Notes under the pieces: model-generated | Database searches by the model: none | Seen by the model: the letters and a program-made list of their open reading frames with translations, nothing else | What the model was told of the DNA's origin: nothing | Program-made: the position numbers and the translations under genes | In this document: one piece after another, positions 1-8,528 of the stretch | Layout: each line of letters begins with the position of its first letter | Numbering within the stretch: the first letter of the stretch is position 1 | Source: Gammaproteobacteria bacterium | GTDB lineage: Bacteria; Pseudomonadota; Gammaproteobacteria; Pseudomonadales; Pseudohongiellaceae | Length of the DNA stretch: 26,742 bases | Assembly (NCBI GenBank): GCA_003451715.1 | Contig: DMJN01000336.1 | Location: 1 to 26,742 of the forward strand | Direction of reading: 5' to 3'

Positions 1-416
1 GCCGGCCATTTCTCCTCATCGATATGCAATGAACGATTGATGCGCTTTATCAGGCGTAGCTGGTCTTCGGCATCGAGGATATGAAAATCTTCAGGAAGCC
101 CGGCTTCCTGCCAGTGGGAGCGCAGTAAGCGATGTGCCAGGCCATGAAAGGTGCCTACCCACATGCCATTGAATGACTGGCCCAGCAGCTCTTCGATGCG
201 GCCACGCATTTCCCTGGCTGCCTTATTGGTAAAAGTCACGGCCAGGACGGCATAAGGGGAGACCTGCTCGGCCTGCAACAACCAGGCGATACGATGCACT
301 AGCACGCGTGTCTTGCCACTGCCAGCCCCGGCGAGTACCAGCAGGTTTTCTGCCGGGCTGGCTACCGCATTACGTTGTTGCTCGTTGAGGGAGTCGAGTA
401 TGTAGGACACATCCAT
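1..416 (-). CDS. uvrD: DNA helicase II UvrD (N-terminal part, runs off the window)
   Basis: Superfamily 1A 3'-5' helicase of nucleotide excision repair and methyl-directed mismatch repair. Only the first 138 residues are visible; the gene continues beyond base 1. The start is ATG at 414-416, and the protein opens MDVSYILDSLNEQQRNAV, nearly the E. coli UvrD N-terminus. Walker A is AGAGSGKT (about residues 29-36), followed by the motif Ia region VLAVTFTNKAAREM and the motif Ib-like GTFHGLAHRLLR. Full-length members are about 720 residues. It is divergent from gcdH across a 196-bp gap. I looked for a LexA operator (CTGT-N8-ACAG) in that gap and saw none. Identity is secure, since the alternative paralogue Rep begins differently. 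Confidence 0.95.
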   Translation of the reverse strand, partial: MDVSYILDSLNEQQRNAVASPAENLLVLAGAGSGKTRVLVHRIAWLLQAEQVSPYAVLAVTFTNKAAREMRGRIEELLGQSFNGMWVGTFHGLAHRLLRSHWQEAGLPEDFHILDAEDQLRLIKRINRSLHIDEEKWP

Positions 417-574
417 GGCGCGGTATTTTAGCAAAAAGCTGAGCTTATACTTGGCTAATTGAGGCTCGAGATTCGAAAAACTGTGCTTCAATTGATAGTC
501 CGTGCCGCTGCAGATTGCCTGCAGGTATTTAGAGAATGCAATGGGAATTTGTTAGAATGGCGCGCCCTCACAGC

Positions 575-589
575 GAGGCCCTGGGCCTC
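575..589. promoter_or_regulatory. Perfect dyad GAGGCCC-T-GGGCCTC in the gcdH leader
   Basis: A 15-bp perfect inverted repeat lies between a possible -10 element (TAGAAT, 553-558) and the gcdH ribosome-binding site (AGGAGA at 602-607). It could be an operator or a short leader hairpin. The sequence shows the symmetry; a regulatory role is inference. Confidence 0.35.
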
Positions 590-612
590 ATAATCGTTTT
601 CAGGAGAACCCT

Positions 613-1803
613 ATGTCTGTCAGATCAGACAACGTGCCATTTAATTGGCAGGATCCATTCCTCATGGAAGAGCAGCTTTCCGAAGAAGAGCGCATGGTAC
701 GCGAGACGGCGAGGCAATATGCCCAGGACAAGTTGCTGCCGCGCGTGCGCGATGCCTACCGGAACGAAGAAACCGATCCTGAGATTTTCCGGGAAATGGG
801 ATCACTGGGGTTGCTGGGACCCATGATCGAGGGTTACGGCTGTGCCGGTATGAGCTATGTCTGTTATGGATTGATTGCCCGTGAGATTGAAGCAGTGGAT
901 TCCGGATATCGGTCAATGATGTCGGTACAGTCATCCCTGGTGATGCATCCCATCAATACCTTTGGTACTGAGGACCAGAAGAACAAATACCTTCCTAAAC
1001 TTGCCAGCGGTGAATACATCGGTTGTTTTGGTCTGACGGAACCGGATCATGGCTCAGATCCCGGTAGCATGAATACGAGGGCGAAGGCTGTAGAAGGGGG
1101 TTATAGTCTGTCCGGTGCCAAGAACTGGATCAGCAATTCACCGATTTCCGATGTATTTGTCGTGTGGGCTAAAGATGATGACGGCGCTATACGCGGATTC
1201 ATCCTCGACAAGGGGATGGAAGGCCTGAGCGCACCGAAGATCGAAGGCAAGCTGGCGTTACGAGCCTCCATCACCGGAGAGATCGTCATGGATGAAGTGT
1301 TCGTACCGGAGGCGAACAAACTTCCCGGTGCCCAGGGTCTCAATGGCCCGTTCAGTTGCCTCAATTCCGCCAGGCTGGGAATAGCCTGGGGCGCATTGGG
1401 TGCCGCAGAAACCTGTTGGCACGCGGCACTGCAATACACGCTAGATCGCAAACAGTTTGGCCGGCCACTGGCTGCAAATCAGATCATTCAGAAGAAGCTG
1501 GCACAGATGCAAACCGATATTTCTCTGGGGCTGCAGGGCTGCCTGCAGGCCTGCCGTCTGAAAGATCAGGGTAAACTGGCCCCACCACTTATTTCATTGT
1601 TGAAGCGTAACTCCTGCCTGAAAGCACTCGATGCGGCCCGCGAAGCGCGGGATATGCTGGGCGGTAATGGGATCTCCGATGAGTATCCGGTTATGCGGCA
1701 TTCGCAGAATCTTGAGGTGGTTAATACATATGAGGGCACGCAGGACATCCACGCCCTAATACTAGGCCGAGCCCAGACCGGCATCCAAGCATTTACGGGT
1801 TGA
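613..1803 (+). CDS. gcdH: Glutaryl-CoA dehydrogenase (decarboxylating)
   Basis: FAD-dependent acyl-CoA dehydrogenase that oxidises and decarboxylates glutaryl-CoA to crotonyl-CoA in lysine, tryptophan and benzoate catabolism. 396 residues, the normal family length. The subfamily is shown by [19 protein letters not shown] near the N-terminus, [15 protein letters not shown] (Arg100 corresponds to the substrate-binding arginine of human GCDH), [14 protein letters not shown], and the C-terminal [17 protein letters not shown], in which Glu374 is the expected catalytic base. The start is supported by AGGAGA six bases upstream of ATG. It stands alone with no acyl-CoA transferase or LysR regulator beside it, unlike the gcdHG/gcdR arrangement of Pseudomonas. 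Other acyl-CoA dehydrogenases lack the [14 protein letters not shown] pattern. Confidence 0.93.
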   Translation: MSVRSDNVPFNWQDPFLMEEQLSEEERMVRETARQYAQDKLLPRVRDAYRNEETDPEIFREMGSLGLLGPMIEGYGCAGMSYVCYGLIAREIEAVDSGYRSMMSVQSSLVMHPINTFGTEDQKNKYLPKLASGEYIGCFGLTEPDHGSDPGSMNTRAKAVEGGYSLSGAKNWISNSPISDVFVVWAKDDDGAIRGFILDKGMEGLSAPKIEGKLALRASITGEIVMDEVFVPEANKLPGAQGLNGPFSCLNSARLGIAWGALGAAETCWHAALQYTLDRKQFGRPLAANQIIQKKLAQMQTDISLGLQGCLQACRLKDQGKLAPPLISLLKRNSCLKALDAAREARDMLGGNGISDEYPVMRHSQNLEVVNTYEGTQDIHALILGRAQTGIQAFTG

Positions 1804-1810
1804 CGGCTTC

Positions 1811-1917
1811 CCCTGGCGGCACGATGCTGCGTTGGAAGTGCTCCCCCAGGTCGTCAGTTACTGCCTGTAAAATCCTCCCTGGGGGAGCACTCCCGCCTTG
1901 CCTCGCACTCGCCAGGG
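1811..1917. repeat. Nested inverted repeat downstream of gcdH
   Basis: Outer arms CCCTGGCG (1811-1818) and CGCCAGGG (1910-1917) enclose inner arms AGTGCTCCCCCAGG (1837-1850) and CCTGGGGGAGCACT (1878-1891). Both pairs are perfect. Transcribed from gcdH this would fold into a long two-tier hairpin, which might stabilise the 3' end or act as a REP-like element. Confidence 0.55.
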
Positions 1918-2105
1918 AAACCCTTCAGATCGCTAACATCTTCGGGTACGAGCATTTTTCAAGAATTAATATCGGGGGAGGAAGTATAAACGAACGCGCG
2001 TGCTGGACCAGTTAATAAACTAGAATTTATTGGATTACGAGCAGTGATTGCCATCCCTTCTGGGTTAGCTAGCACTTACTCAGAACGAAGGGAATCTGGA
2101 CTCGA

Positions 2106-2174
2106 GGTTGTCTCTGGTGGTGCTAGTCGAGGCGGGAGTGCTTCCAACGAAGGATAGCACCACCAGAGACAACC
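2106..2174. repeat. Perfect 20-bp inverted repeat, 29-nt spacer
   Basis: The left arm (2106-2125) starts GGTTGTCTCTGG. The right arm (2155-2174) is its exact reverse complement, ending CCAGAGACAACC. The 29-nt spacer carries GGCGGGAGTGCTTCCAACG, an inverted relative of sequence at 1830-1897. The right arm ends 8 bp from the ubiA stop codon. It may act as a bidirectional barrier between convergent genes or be a small palindromic repeat. The symmetry is certain, the function is not. Confidence 0.65.
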
Positions 2175-2182
2175 GTTCACTC

Positions 2183-3106
2183 TCAAATGTAGTTTAGAAA
2201 GATGCCGGTGAAGATTATTGCGCCGACCCAGTTGTTATTCAGAAATGCAGAAAAACAGGGGCTGGGCAGGCGATTTCGGATCAGATACTGTTGATAGCCT
2301 AGCAGTCCGCAGGCGATCACTAGCGAGGCATAGTAAGGGATGCCCATTTCCAGCTGCCGTCCGGCCAGCCACATTGAGACGATGAACATCATTTGCAACA
2401 TGGCGATGATGGCCTTATCCATGTCGCCGAACAGGATGGCCGTGGATTTGACGCCTATTTCGATATCGAACTCTCTATCCACCATGGCGTACTCGGTGTC
2501 GTAAGCAACTGTCCATAATACGTTGCCGACAAACAATAAATAAGCCGCTTGCGGAATGGCGCCGGTCTGGGCGGTGAACGCCATCAGAATTCCCCATGAA
2601 AAAGCCACGCCAAGCACCAGTTGGGGGAGGTTAGTGTAGCGCTTCATGAAAGGATAGATCGCTACCAGTGAGACGGCGCCGAATGACAGAAGGATTGTCT
2701 CTCTATTGGTAAACAACACCAGAATAAAACCGATGCTAGACAAAATACCAAAACAATAGAATGCATCCTGGCGCCTTAAGGCGCCACGAGCCAGAGGTCG
2801 CTGTTGCGTACGGCTAACCTGTCCGTCTATCTTGTAATCGGCAAAGTCATTCACACAGCAACCGGCAGAGCGCATGATTGCGGTACCTGACAAAAAGATG
2901 AACAGCAAGGAGAGGCTGGGAACACCTTCGGCTGCAATCCAGAGCGCGCTGATTGTTGGCCATAGCAGGAGAAAGATTCCAATTGGGCGATTAAGCCGGG
3001 TTAGTTCAACCAGGGCTGGTATTTTTTCAGACAGTTCGGGGAAACGACCCCTGAACCTGCTGATAATTGCCGACCAGTACGGCTGTAGAGAAGCAATGAT
3101 ATTCAA
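2183..3106 (-). CDS. ubiA: 4-hydroxybenzoate octaprenyltransferase UbiA
   Basis: Integral membrane prenyltransferase that attaches the polyprenyl tail to 4-hydroxybenzoate in ubiquinone synthesis. 307 residues with about eight or nine hydrophobic segments. The two aspartate-rich Mg-diphosphate motifs are present: NDFADYKID (about residues 86-94) and DTEYAMVDREFD (about 204-215), followed by the UbiA-typical KSTAILFG. The reading frame has a TAA two codons before a TTG, and the next methionine lies inside the catalytic region, so TTG at 3104-3106 is the only reasonable start. The N-terminus is about 20 residues longer than in E. coli. The chorismate lyase gene ubiC, the usual neighbour, is absent; recG lies 127 bp upstream. 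Confidence 0.93.
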   Translation of the reverse strand: MNIIASLQPYWSAIISRFRGRFPELSEKIPALVELTRLNRPIGIFLLLWPTISALWIAAEGVPSLSLLFIFLSGTAIMRSAGCCVNDFADYKIDGQVSRTQQRPLARGALRRQDAFYCFGILSSIGFILVLFTNRETILLSFGAVSLVAIYPFMKRYTNLPQLVLGVAFSWGILMAFTAQTGAIPQAAYLLFVGNVLWTVAYDTEYAMVDREFDIEIGVKSTAILFGDMDKAIIAMLQMMFIVSMWLAGRQLEMGIPYYASLVIACGLLGYQQYLIRNRLPSPCFSAFLNNNWVGAIIFTGIFLNYI

Positions 3107-3233
3107 GTGTTACACAACCAGCTTACTAAGATTTAAGCGCGTAGCATAAAAGATTTTGTCCAAGAGTAGAAACGCTAAGCTCTACTGGTTGGCGTAGCTT
3201 TTTGAAGATTAACTGTGATACAGCAGAGGAACC

Positions 3234-5318
3234 CTAAACATTAACGTAGTTTACCTTGTCGCCCAGCCAGCGGCAGATAAGTGGGTCGACAATCTCGGGA
3301 AACTGGGTAAGTACGATTTCTGATGCATCCCGTACCTCATCCAGAAGGCCTGCATCTCGCCCGATGTCCGCCACTCGGAATGTCATAAGACCGGTTTGCT
3401 GAGTGCCCAGTACCTGACCCGGCCCCCTGAGTTCAAGATCTTTTTCGGCTATATAGAAACCATCAGTGCTTTCCCGCATCACTGCCAGACGCTGCTTGCT
3501 ACTCTCAGACAGGGGTGTCTGGTAGAGCAGAAGGCAATGGCTATGAACACTACCTCGGCCAATTCTGCCACGAAGTTGATGTAATTGTGCCAGGCCCAGC
3601 CGTTCAGGATTTTCGATAACCATCAGGCTGGCATTGGGCACGTCAACGCCAACCTCTATTACCGTGGTGGCGACGAGTAGCTTCAAGTTTCCGCTTTTGA
3701 ATCGCTCCATTACTTCAAGCTTCTGTTTCGATTTCATGCGACCATGAATGAGTCCAACGGACAGGTGTGGTAATTGTTGGGCTAGGTGTTCGGCAGTTGC
3801 CTCGGCCGCCTGACACTGCAATGTTTCTGATTCCTCGATGAGTGTACATACCCAGTAGGCCTGATTGCCTTCTGAGCATGCATTGTCGATACGCTGAATC
3901 ACCTCATCCCGGCGATTGCTTGCAACCACGGCAGTATTTACAGGTGTCCTACCTGGAGGTAATTCGTCGATGATTGAGTTATCCAGGTCAGCATAGGCGC
4001 TCATAGCGAGTGTTCTCGGGATTGGCGTTGCAGTCATTACCAGCTGATGAGGATTAAGATCACCAGTGGTAGCCTTGTCGCGCAGGGCCAGGCGTTGATG
4101 AACCCCAAAACGATGTTGCTCATCGATAATAATCAGCCCCAGCCCGGCGTAAATAACGTCGTCCTGAAACAGCGCATGAGTACCGATCAGGAGCTGACAT
4201 ATCCCGGTACTGAGGGAGTCGAGAGTTTGTTTTCGCTCAGAGCCCTTAGTCTTTCCACTCAGCCAGCCGACGTTGATGCCAAGCGGTTCAAACCACTCCC
4301 TGAAATTGAGCAGGTGTTGTTCGGCCAGTATTTCCGTGGGCGCCATCAGAGCAACCTGGCAGTCACTGCCAATGGCGTGCAGTGCCGAGAGAGCCGCGAC
4401 CACTGTCTTACCCGAGCCCACATCGCCTTGCAGCAACCTCAGCATCGGGCAAGCGCTGCTAAGATCGCTGGCAATTTCCTGATAGGCTGTTTGTTGTCCG
4501 TTGGTCAGCGTGAAAGGCAGCTGCCTGAGATAGCGGGTTAGCAGCTCATTGTCGGCAAGCAGTTGTGGCGCAGTCTGTTTATCAGAATCATTTTTGAAGC
4601 GGCGCATGCACAGACGATGGGCGAGCAGCTCCTCGAAAGCGAAACGTTTCTGGCCGGGAACCCCCCCGCTCAAGCAATTCAATGCCGCATCAATGGGTGG
4701 TCGATGAACGTGCCGTATCGCATCGGTCAGACTCTGGAGCCCCAGTGAGCTTACTAGCTGAGGTGGCAGATAGTCTCGCAGCTGCTCAGATCTCTCGAGT
4801 AGTTCGAGCGCCTGTCTGGCGACATTACGTAGTCTGCCCTGCTGCAATCCTTCAGTGGTGGGATAGATGGGGGTCAACGAATCGGCAATGGGTTCGCTGT
4901 CAGGATCCTGAAGTACCTTGTATTCAGGGTGATACAGCTCCATACCGGCTCTGCCGCGTCGGACTTCGCCATAGCAACGTAGTTGAGCACCGGCCTGCAG
5001 CGATTTTTTCTGGGCCGCACTGAAATGAAAGAAACGCAAACTGATAACACCGCTGTTGTCGCGTAATACGCAGTGCAAGCTACGACGCCGGCCGAACTGA
5101 ATATTACAGCCAGTGATCTCACCTTGCAGCTGTACCTGTTGACCGACAGAAACTCTGCCGATGGAGTCAATACGGGTACGGTCTTCATATCGCAGGGGCA
5201 AATGGAACAACAGATCCTGCACGTTGTAGATACCCAACTGGCTAAATTTTTTCTCCAGGGCAGGCCCGACTCCCTTAAGTGAAGTGAGTGGAATCTGATC
5301 GAGTTGTTGGTTGCTCAT
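3234..5318 (-). CDS. recG: ATP-dependent DNA helicase RecG
   Basis: Branch-migrating superfamily 2 helicase that remodels stalled forks and Holliday junctions. 694 residues, matching the family (E. coli 693). The N-terminal wedge/OB-fold domain spans roughly residues 10-150 (LTSLKGVGPALEKKF; GRFGRR-like FGRRR strand near 75). Walker A is GDVGSGKT at 298-305, the DEQH box is at 399-402 (IIIDEQHRFG), motif III is TATPIPRTLA, and motif VI is QLRGRIGRG. The C-terminal LELRGPGQVLGTQQTG segment is RecG-specific. It lies downstream of ridA on the same strand after a 134-bp gap that may carry its own promoter (TTAACG at 5409-5414 and TATTCT at 5385-5390 on the minus strand, 18-bp spacing, weak match). 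Confidence 0.97.
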   Translation of the reverse strand: MSNQQLDQIPLTSLKGVGPALEKKFSQLGIYNVQDLLFHLPLRYEDRTRIDSIGRVSVGQQVQLQGEITGCNIQFGRRRSLHCVLRDNSGVISLRFFHFSAAQKKSLQAGAQLRCYGEVRRGRAGMELYHPEYKVLQDPDSEPIADSLTPIYPTTEGLQQGRLRNVARQALELLERSEQLRDYLPPQLVSSLGLQSLTDAIRHVHRPPIDAALNCLSGGVPGQKRFAFEELLAHRLCMRRFKNDSDKQTAPQLLADNELLTRYLRQLPFTLTNGQQTAYQEIASDLSSACPMLRLLQGDVGSGKTVVAALSALHAIGSDCQVALMAPTEILAEQHLLNFREWFEPLGINVGWLSGKTKGSERKQTLDSLSTGICQLLIGTHALFQDDVIYAGLGLIIIDEQHRFGVHQRLALRDKATTGDLNPHQLVMTATPIPRTLAMSAYADLDNSIIDELPPGRTPVNTAVVASNRRDEVIQRIDNACSEGNQAYWVCTLIEESETLQCQAAEATAEHLAQQLPHLSVGLIHGRMKSKQKLEVMERFKSGNLKLLVATTVIEVGVDVPNASLMVIENPERLGLAQLHQLRGRIGRGSVHSHCLLLYQTPLSESSKQRLAVMRESTDGFYIAEKDLELRGPGQVLGTQQTGLMTFRVADIGRDAGLLDEVRDASEIVLTQFPEIVDPLICRWLGDKVNYVNV

Positions 5319-5452
5319 GGCTGAATCTGGTCGATCCTTCGAGTGATTACCGATTTGCAGGCGTTGTGGAATTGCAGTGCCGGCAGAATAGCACTTACAT
5401 CCGACTTACGTTAAAAGTATAGGGGTTTCCAGCCAATTTGTTCAGCGGATCC

Positions 5453-5836
5453 CTAGACAGCAAGGATAGCGTCAATTTCCACCATCGAATGCTTGGGAAG
5501 TGCGCCGACCTGAATCGTGGCACGAGCAGGGTAGGGTTCATCGAAGTGCTCTGCCATGATCGCGTTGACCCGAGCAAAGTCATTAAGGTCGGTCAGATAG
5601 ATAGTCAGCTTTACCGCTTGCTGCAGAGTAGTACCGGCGGCATTGGCAATCGCGGTAAGGTTTCTGAAAACCTGTTGTGCTTGTGTTTCGATACCGCCAT
5701 CCACCAGTTCCATAGTTTCCGGGTCCAATGGAATCTGCCCTGACAGGAAAATAAGCTCGCCGGTCTTAATGGCTTGCGAGTAAGGCCCTAAGGCGGACGG
5801 TGCAGCGGATGTTTGGATGGACTCTCGTTCGGCCAT
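5453..5836 (-). CDS. ridA: Enamine/imine deaminase RidA (YjgF/YER057c/UK114 family)
   Basis: Hydrolyses reactive 2-aminoacrylate and related enamines released by PLP enzymes, protecting metabolism; cytosolic homotrimer. I place the start at ATG 5834-5836 (MAERESIQTSAAPSALGPYSQA), giving 127 residues, the usual size. A longer in-frame start would overlap spoT by 14 bp without matching the family. Recognisable elements are ALGPYSQAIKTGELIFLSGQIPLDP, the helix VFRNLTAIANAAG, and PARATIQVGALPKHSMVEIDAI, in which the PAR arginine is the conserved carboxylate-binding residue. It starts 13 bp after the spoT stop, so it is probably co-transcribed with rpoZ-spoT, as is common in gammaproteobacteria. 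Confidence 0.93.
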   Translation of the reverse strand: MAERESIQTSAAPSALGPYSQAIKTGELIFLSGQIPLDPETMELVDGGIETQAQQVFRNLTAIANAAGTTLQQAVKLTIYLTDLNDFARVNAIMAEHFDEPYPARATIQVGALPKHSMVEIDAILAV

Positions 5837-5849
5837 GGTTTGGTGTTGC

Positions 5850-8030
5850 TCAGTGAGTACCAATAATGCTCTTGAGCACCTTGCGAACCCGGCGACTCTT
5901 GACGCGGGTTACTTTGCTTACCGGCTTGATAAGTCGAACCCGCTTCATCACTCTCGCCAGGTGCACACGATTGCGCACATTCAACGACAGATTGACGATG
6001 CTGAAACGTGCGTCTCTCTCCACGGTGCTGATCTTCTCGATGTTTGCCTCAGTACTGGTAATGGTAGTGGCGAGCGTGGCGATAATTCCCCGTAAGTTTT
6101 CCAACTCGACGCGCAGCTCGACAGAGAATTCACCTTCCACATCCGGGTCCCAGCTCACGGCGACACATTTTTCCGGGTTGTCACGAATATCCGCAATGTT
6201 ATTGCAATCGTCGGTATGAATTACCATGCCCCGACCGGAACTGATGTGACCCACAACCGGGTCGCCCGGAATGGGATGACAACACTTGGCATAGTTCATC
6301 ACCATGCCCTCGGATCCGCGGATTGCCAGGGTACCCTGTTGTTCTGATTCGCTATCGGCCTCCAGTGGAGCGACATTGCTGTGGGCGACCAGGCGTTGCG
6401 CGATCATGTAGGACATACGATTACCGAGGCCTATCTCTTCCAGCAATTGATCCAGAGTCTTCAGGTTGATCTGGTTAAGAACCGCATCAATATTGTCTTT
6501 CGATACCGAGTCGAGGTCGCTGCCAAAACTCGCCAGCGCCTTGTTCAGCAAACGGCGCCCCAGTGCAACAGACTCAGAATGTTTCTGGTTCTTCAGGCAG
6601 TGTCGGATATTGCTGCGGGCTTTTCCGGTAATAACAAAGCTCAGCCAAGCCGGGTTAGGCTGGGTACCAGGAGCAGTGATGATCTCAACGGTTTGACCGC
6701 TCTGTAGTGGTTCACTCAGTGGGGCAAGACGGCGGCTGATGCGACAGGCTACACAGGAATTACCCACGTCGGTATGAATCGCATAGGCAAAGTCGACTGC
6801 TGTCGAACCGGCGGGCAATTCGAATATCATACCCTTCGGTGTGAATACGTAGATCTCATCCGGGAACAAATCAATCTTAACGTTTTCAATGAACTCCAGT
6901 GAATTACCGGCATGCTTTTGTAACTCCAGTAAGCCGTTAACCCACTCACGGGCGCGGATATGAGCATTGCTGGGCAGGTCGTCGCTGGATTTGTAGAGCC
7001 AGTGAGAGGCAATGCCATTATTGGCCATCGCTTCCATCTCTTCGGTGCGGATCTGAATTTCGATGGGTACGCCATGCATACCGAACAGCGTTGTGTGTAG
7101 TGATTGGTACCCGTTTGCCTTCGGTATAGCGATATAGTCTTTGAAGCGACCCGGCACTGGTTTATAGAGGCTGTGCACTGCGCCTAACACCCGATAACAG
7201 GTATCGACCCTGTCGACAATGATTCGAAACGCATACACATCCATAATTTCGGAGAATGATTTGCGTTTGCTGCGCATCTTTTCGTATATAGAATACAGGT
7301 GTTTCTCGCGACCAATAGTGCGACCCGGGAGTCCTTCACGTTCCAGGCAGGCTTCCAGAGAAGTCTGGATCTGTGACACGATCTCCTTGCGGTTGCCGCG
7401 AATGCGTTTTACTGCAGCGCTGATTCGGCGGGAGCGCATTGGGCACAATGCGGCAAAGCCCAATTCTTCAAATTCGACGCGGACGTTGTTCATACCCAGC
7501 CGATTGGCAATCGGCGCATAAATATCCAGAGTCTCCTTGGCAATGCGGCGACGCTTATCCGGCGTAAGTACTTCCAGAGTGCGCATGTTGTGTAGCCGGT
7601 CCGCAATCTTAACCAGTATTACCCGCAGGTCCTTCGCCATGGCCATGGCCATTTTCTGGAAGTTCTCAGCCTGAGCTTCGGCGCGGCTACTAAAGGTGAT
7701 CTTGTTGAGTTTGCTGACACCATCCACCAGGTCAGCCACTGTATTGCCGAACTGTGACTTGATAGCAGTCTTGGTTATACCGGTGTCTTCGATGACATCG
7801 TGCAGCATGGCTGCCATCAGGCTCTGATGGTCCATGTGCATTTCACTCAGGATGTTGGCGACGGCCAGTGGGTGAGTTACGTAGGCATCGCCGCTGCGGC
7901 GGTATTGCCCTTCGTGGGCTTGCTCCGCATAATAAAAGGCGCGTCTGACGTTGTTGACCTGGTCTTTGCCGAGATATCCACAAAGCCCGTCGGCGAGAGA
8001 GTCGATAGTGTCCAGATTGGCGACTTGCAA
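5850..8030 (-). CDS. spoT: Bifunctional (p)ppGpp hydrolase/synthetase SpoT
   Basis: Controls stringent-response alarmone levels. 726 residues with the full Rel/Spo architecture. The HD hydrolase domain is near residues 36-160 (His53 of YVTHP, HDVIED at 77-82, DRLHNMR at 144-150). The synthetase domain is near 235-350, with RFKD at 295-298, the RxKD signature of bifunctional enzymes rather than the ExDD of RelA. A TGS domain follows near 390-450 (DLFPDEIYVFTPKG), then the cysteine-containing KCCHPIPGDP region and a C-terminal ACT domain. The start is TTG at 8028-8030, supported by an AAGGAG Shine-Dalgarno at 8038-8043, seven bases away. The protein ends in a short basic tail. It begins 18 bp after rpoZ and precedes ridA. 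Confidence 0.97.
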   Translation of the reverse strand: MQVANLDTIDSLADGLCGYLGKDQVNNVRRAFYYAEQAHEGQYRRSGDAYVTHPLAVANILSEMHMDHQSLMAAMLHDVIEDTGITKTAIKSQFGNTVADLVDGVSKLNKITFSSRAEAQAENFQKMAMAMAKDLRVILVKIADRLHNMRTLEVLTPDKRRRIAKETLDIYAPIANRLGMNNVRVEFEELGFAALCPMRSRRISAAVKRIRGNRKEIVSQIQTSLEACLEREGLPGRTIGREKHLYSIYEKMRSKRKSFSEIMDVYAFRIIVDRVDTCYRVLGAVHSLYKPVPGRFKDYIAIPKANGYQSLHTTLFGMHGVPIEIQIRTEEMEAMANNGIASHWLYKSSDDLPSNAHIRAREWVNGLLELQKHAGNSLEFIENVKIDLFPDEIYVFTPKGMIFELPAGSTAVDFAYAIHTDVGNSCVACRISRRLAPLSEPLQSGQTVEIITAPGTQPNPAWLSFVITGKARSNIRHCLKNQKHSESVALGRRLLNKALASFGSDLDSVSKDNIDAVLNQINLKTLDQLLEEIGLGNRMSYMIAQRLVAHSNVAPLEADSESEQQGTLAIRGSEGMVMNYAKCCHPIPGDPVVGHISSGRGMVIHTDDCNNIADIRDNPEKCVAVSWDPDVEGEFSVELRVELENLRGIIATLATTITSTEANIEKISTVERDARFSIVNLSLNVRNRVHLARVMKRVRLIKPVSKVTRVKSRRVRKVLKSIIGTH

Positions 8031-8048
8031 GACTCGACTCCTTAAGGA

Positions 8049-8342
8049 TTACTCTTCGGCGGGGGGCTGTGCTTCCTGCTCAGCAGCGGCAACGGCTTCT
8101 CCCAGCTCTTCGACGGCGGCTTCTTCCAGCTCTACGCTCGGCTTTTCCACCAGGGTTTCGGCATTCACCAGACCGTCTGCAATCTCGCGCAGTGCAATAA
8201 CGGTGGGCTTGTCATTATCGACGGAGACCAGAGGGTCTTTGCCTTCGATCTGCAGCTGTCGTGCGCGCTTGCTCGACACCATGACCAGCTCGAAGCGGCT
8301 ATCTACTTTGTCCAAACAATCTTCTACAGTAATTCTTGCCAT
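8049..8342 (-). CDS. rpoZ: RNA polymerase omega subunit
   Basis: Small RNA polymerase subunit that chaperones beta-prime and contributes to the ppGpp-binding site in proteobacteria. 97 residues (E. coli 91). It opens with the diagnostic [20 protein letters not shown], followed by SSKRARQLQ and [18 protein letters not shown]. The C-terminal 35 residues are acidic and low-complexity (alanine and glutamate rich), as in other gammaproteobacteria. It is the first gene of the rpoZ-spoT-ridA set, lying 186 bp downstream of gmk. The pairing of a ppGpp-responsive polymerase subunit with the ppGpp-metabolising enzyme is conserved. Confidence 0.97.
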   Translation of the reverse strand: MARITVEDCLDKVDSRFELVMVSSKRARQLQIEGKDPLVSVDNDKPTVIALREIADGLVNAETLVEKPSVELEEAAVEELGEAVAAAEQEAQPPAEE

Positions 8343-8528
8343 CGTTCATTGCCTTTATCAGCTAATATCGCTATTGATGCCAGGGGCGGGCTGTCGCCCT
8401 TTACCGGCCGTTCAGCCCCTGAACCTGCCTTTGCATTTGAGCCCACTCTAAGAGGATCGGGGATTTTACTGAATTCCGGTCAAAATTGCATATATTTCTC
8501 CTCAGAATGGTAGTGCTTAGCGTGGATT

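Larger units (their letters stand above)
1804..2182. other. 379-bp gene-free gap between convergent gcdH and ubiA, rich in inverted repeats
   Basis: No ORF here has a convincing start or a recognisable product. The gap holds a nested stem (1811-1917), a bulged hairpin (TCCCTTC near 2055 with GAAGGGA near 2087) and a perfect 20-bp inverted repeat (2106-2174). A shared module, CGTTGGAAG-N2-CTCCC, occurs at 1830-1845 and inverted at 2134-2149. GCACTCCCGCC occurs at 1887-1897 and inverted at 2131-2141. None of the stems ends in a T-run, so these are not ordinary intrinsic terminators. Confidence 0.6.

Noticed and set aside
417..612. LexA-type operator for uvrD
   Set aside because: No CTGT-N8-ACAG match found; the only symmetric sequence besides the gcdH dyad is CTGCAG-N5-CTGCAG near 509-525, which does not fit LexA.
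4047..4541. 164-codon plus-strand ORF opposite recG
   Set aside because: It lies entirely inside the conserved helicase domain of recG on the other strand, has no recognisable family and no good ribosome-binding site; an antisense shadow.
8375..8422. CAGGGGC/GCCCCTG hairpin between gmk and rpoZ as a terminator
   Set aside because: Long loop and no T-run on either strand; pairing could be coincidental in GC-rich sequence.
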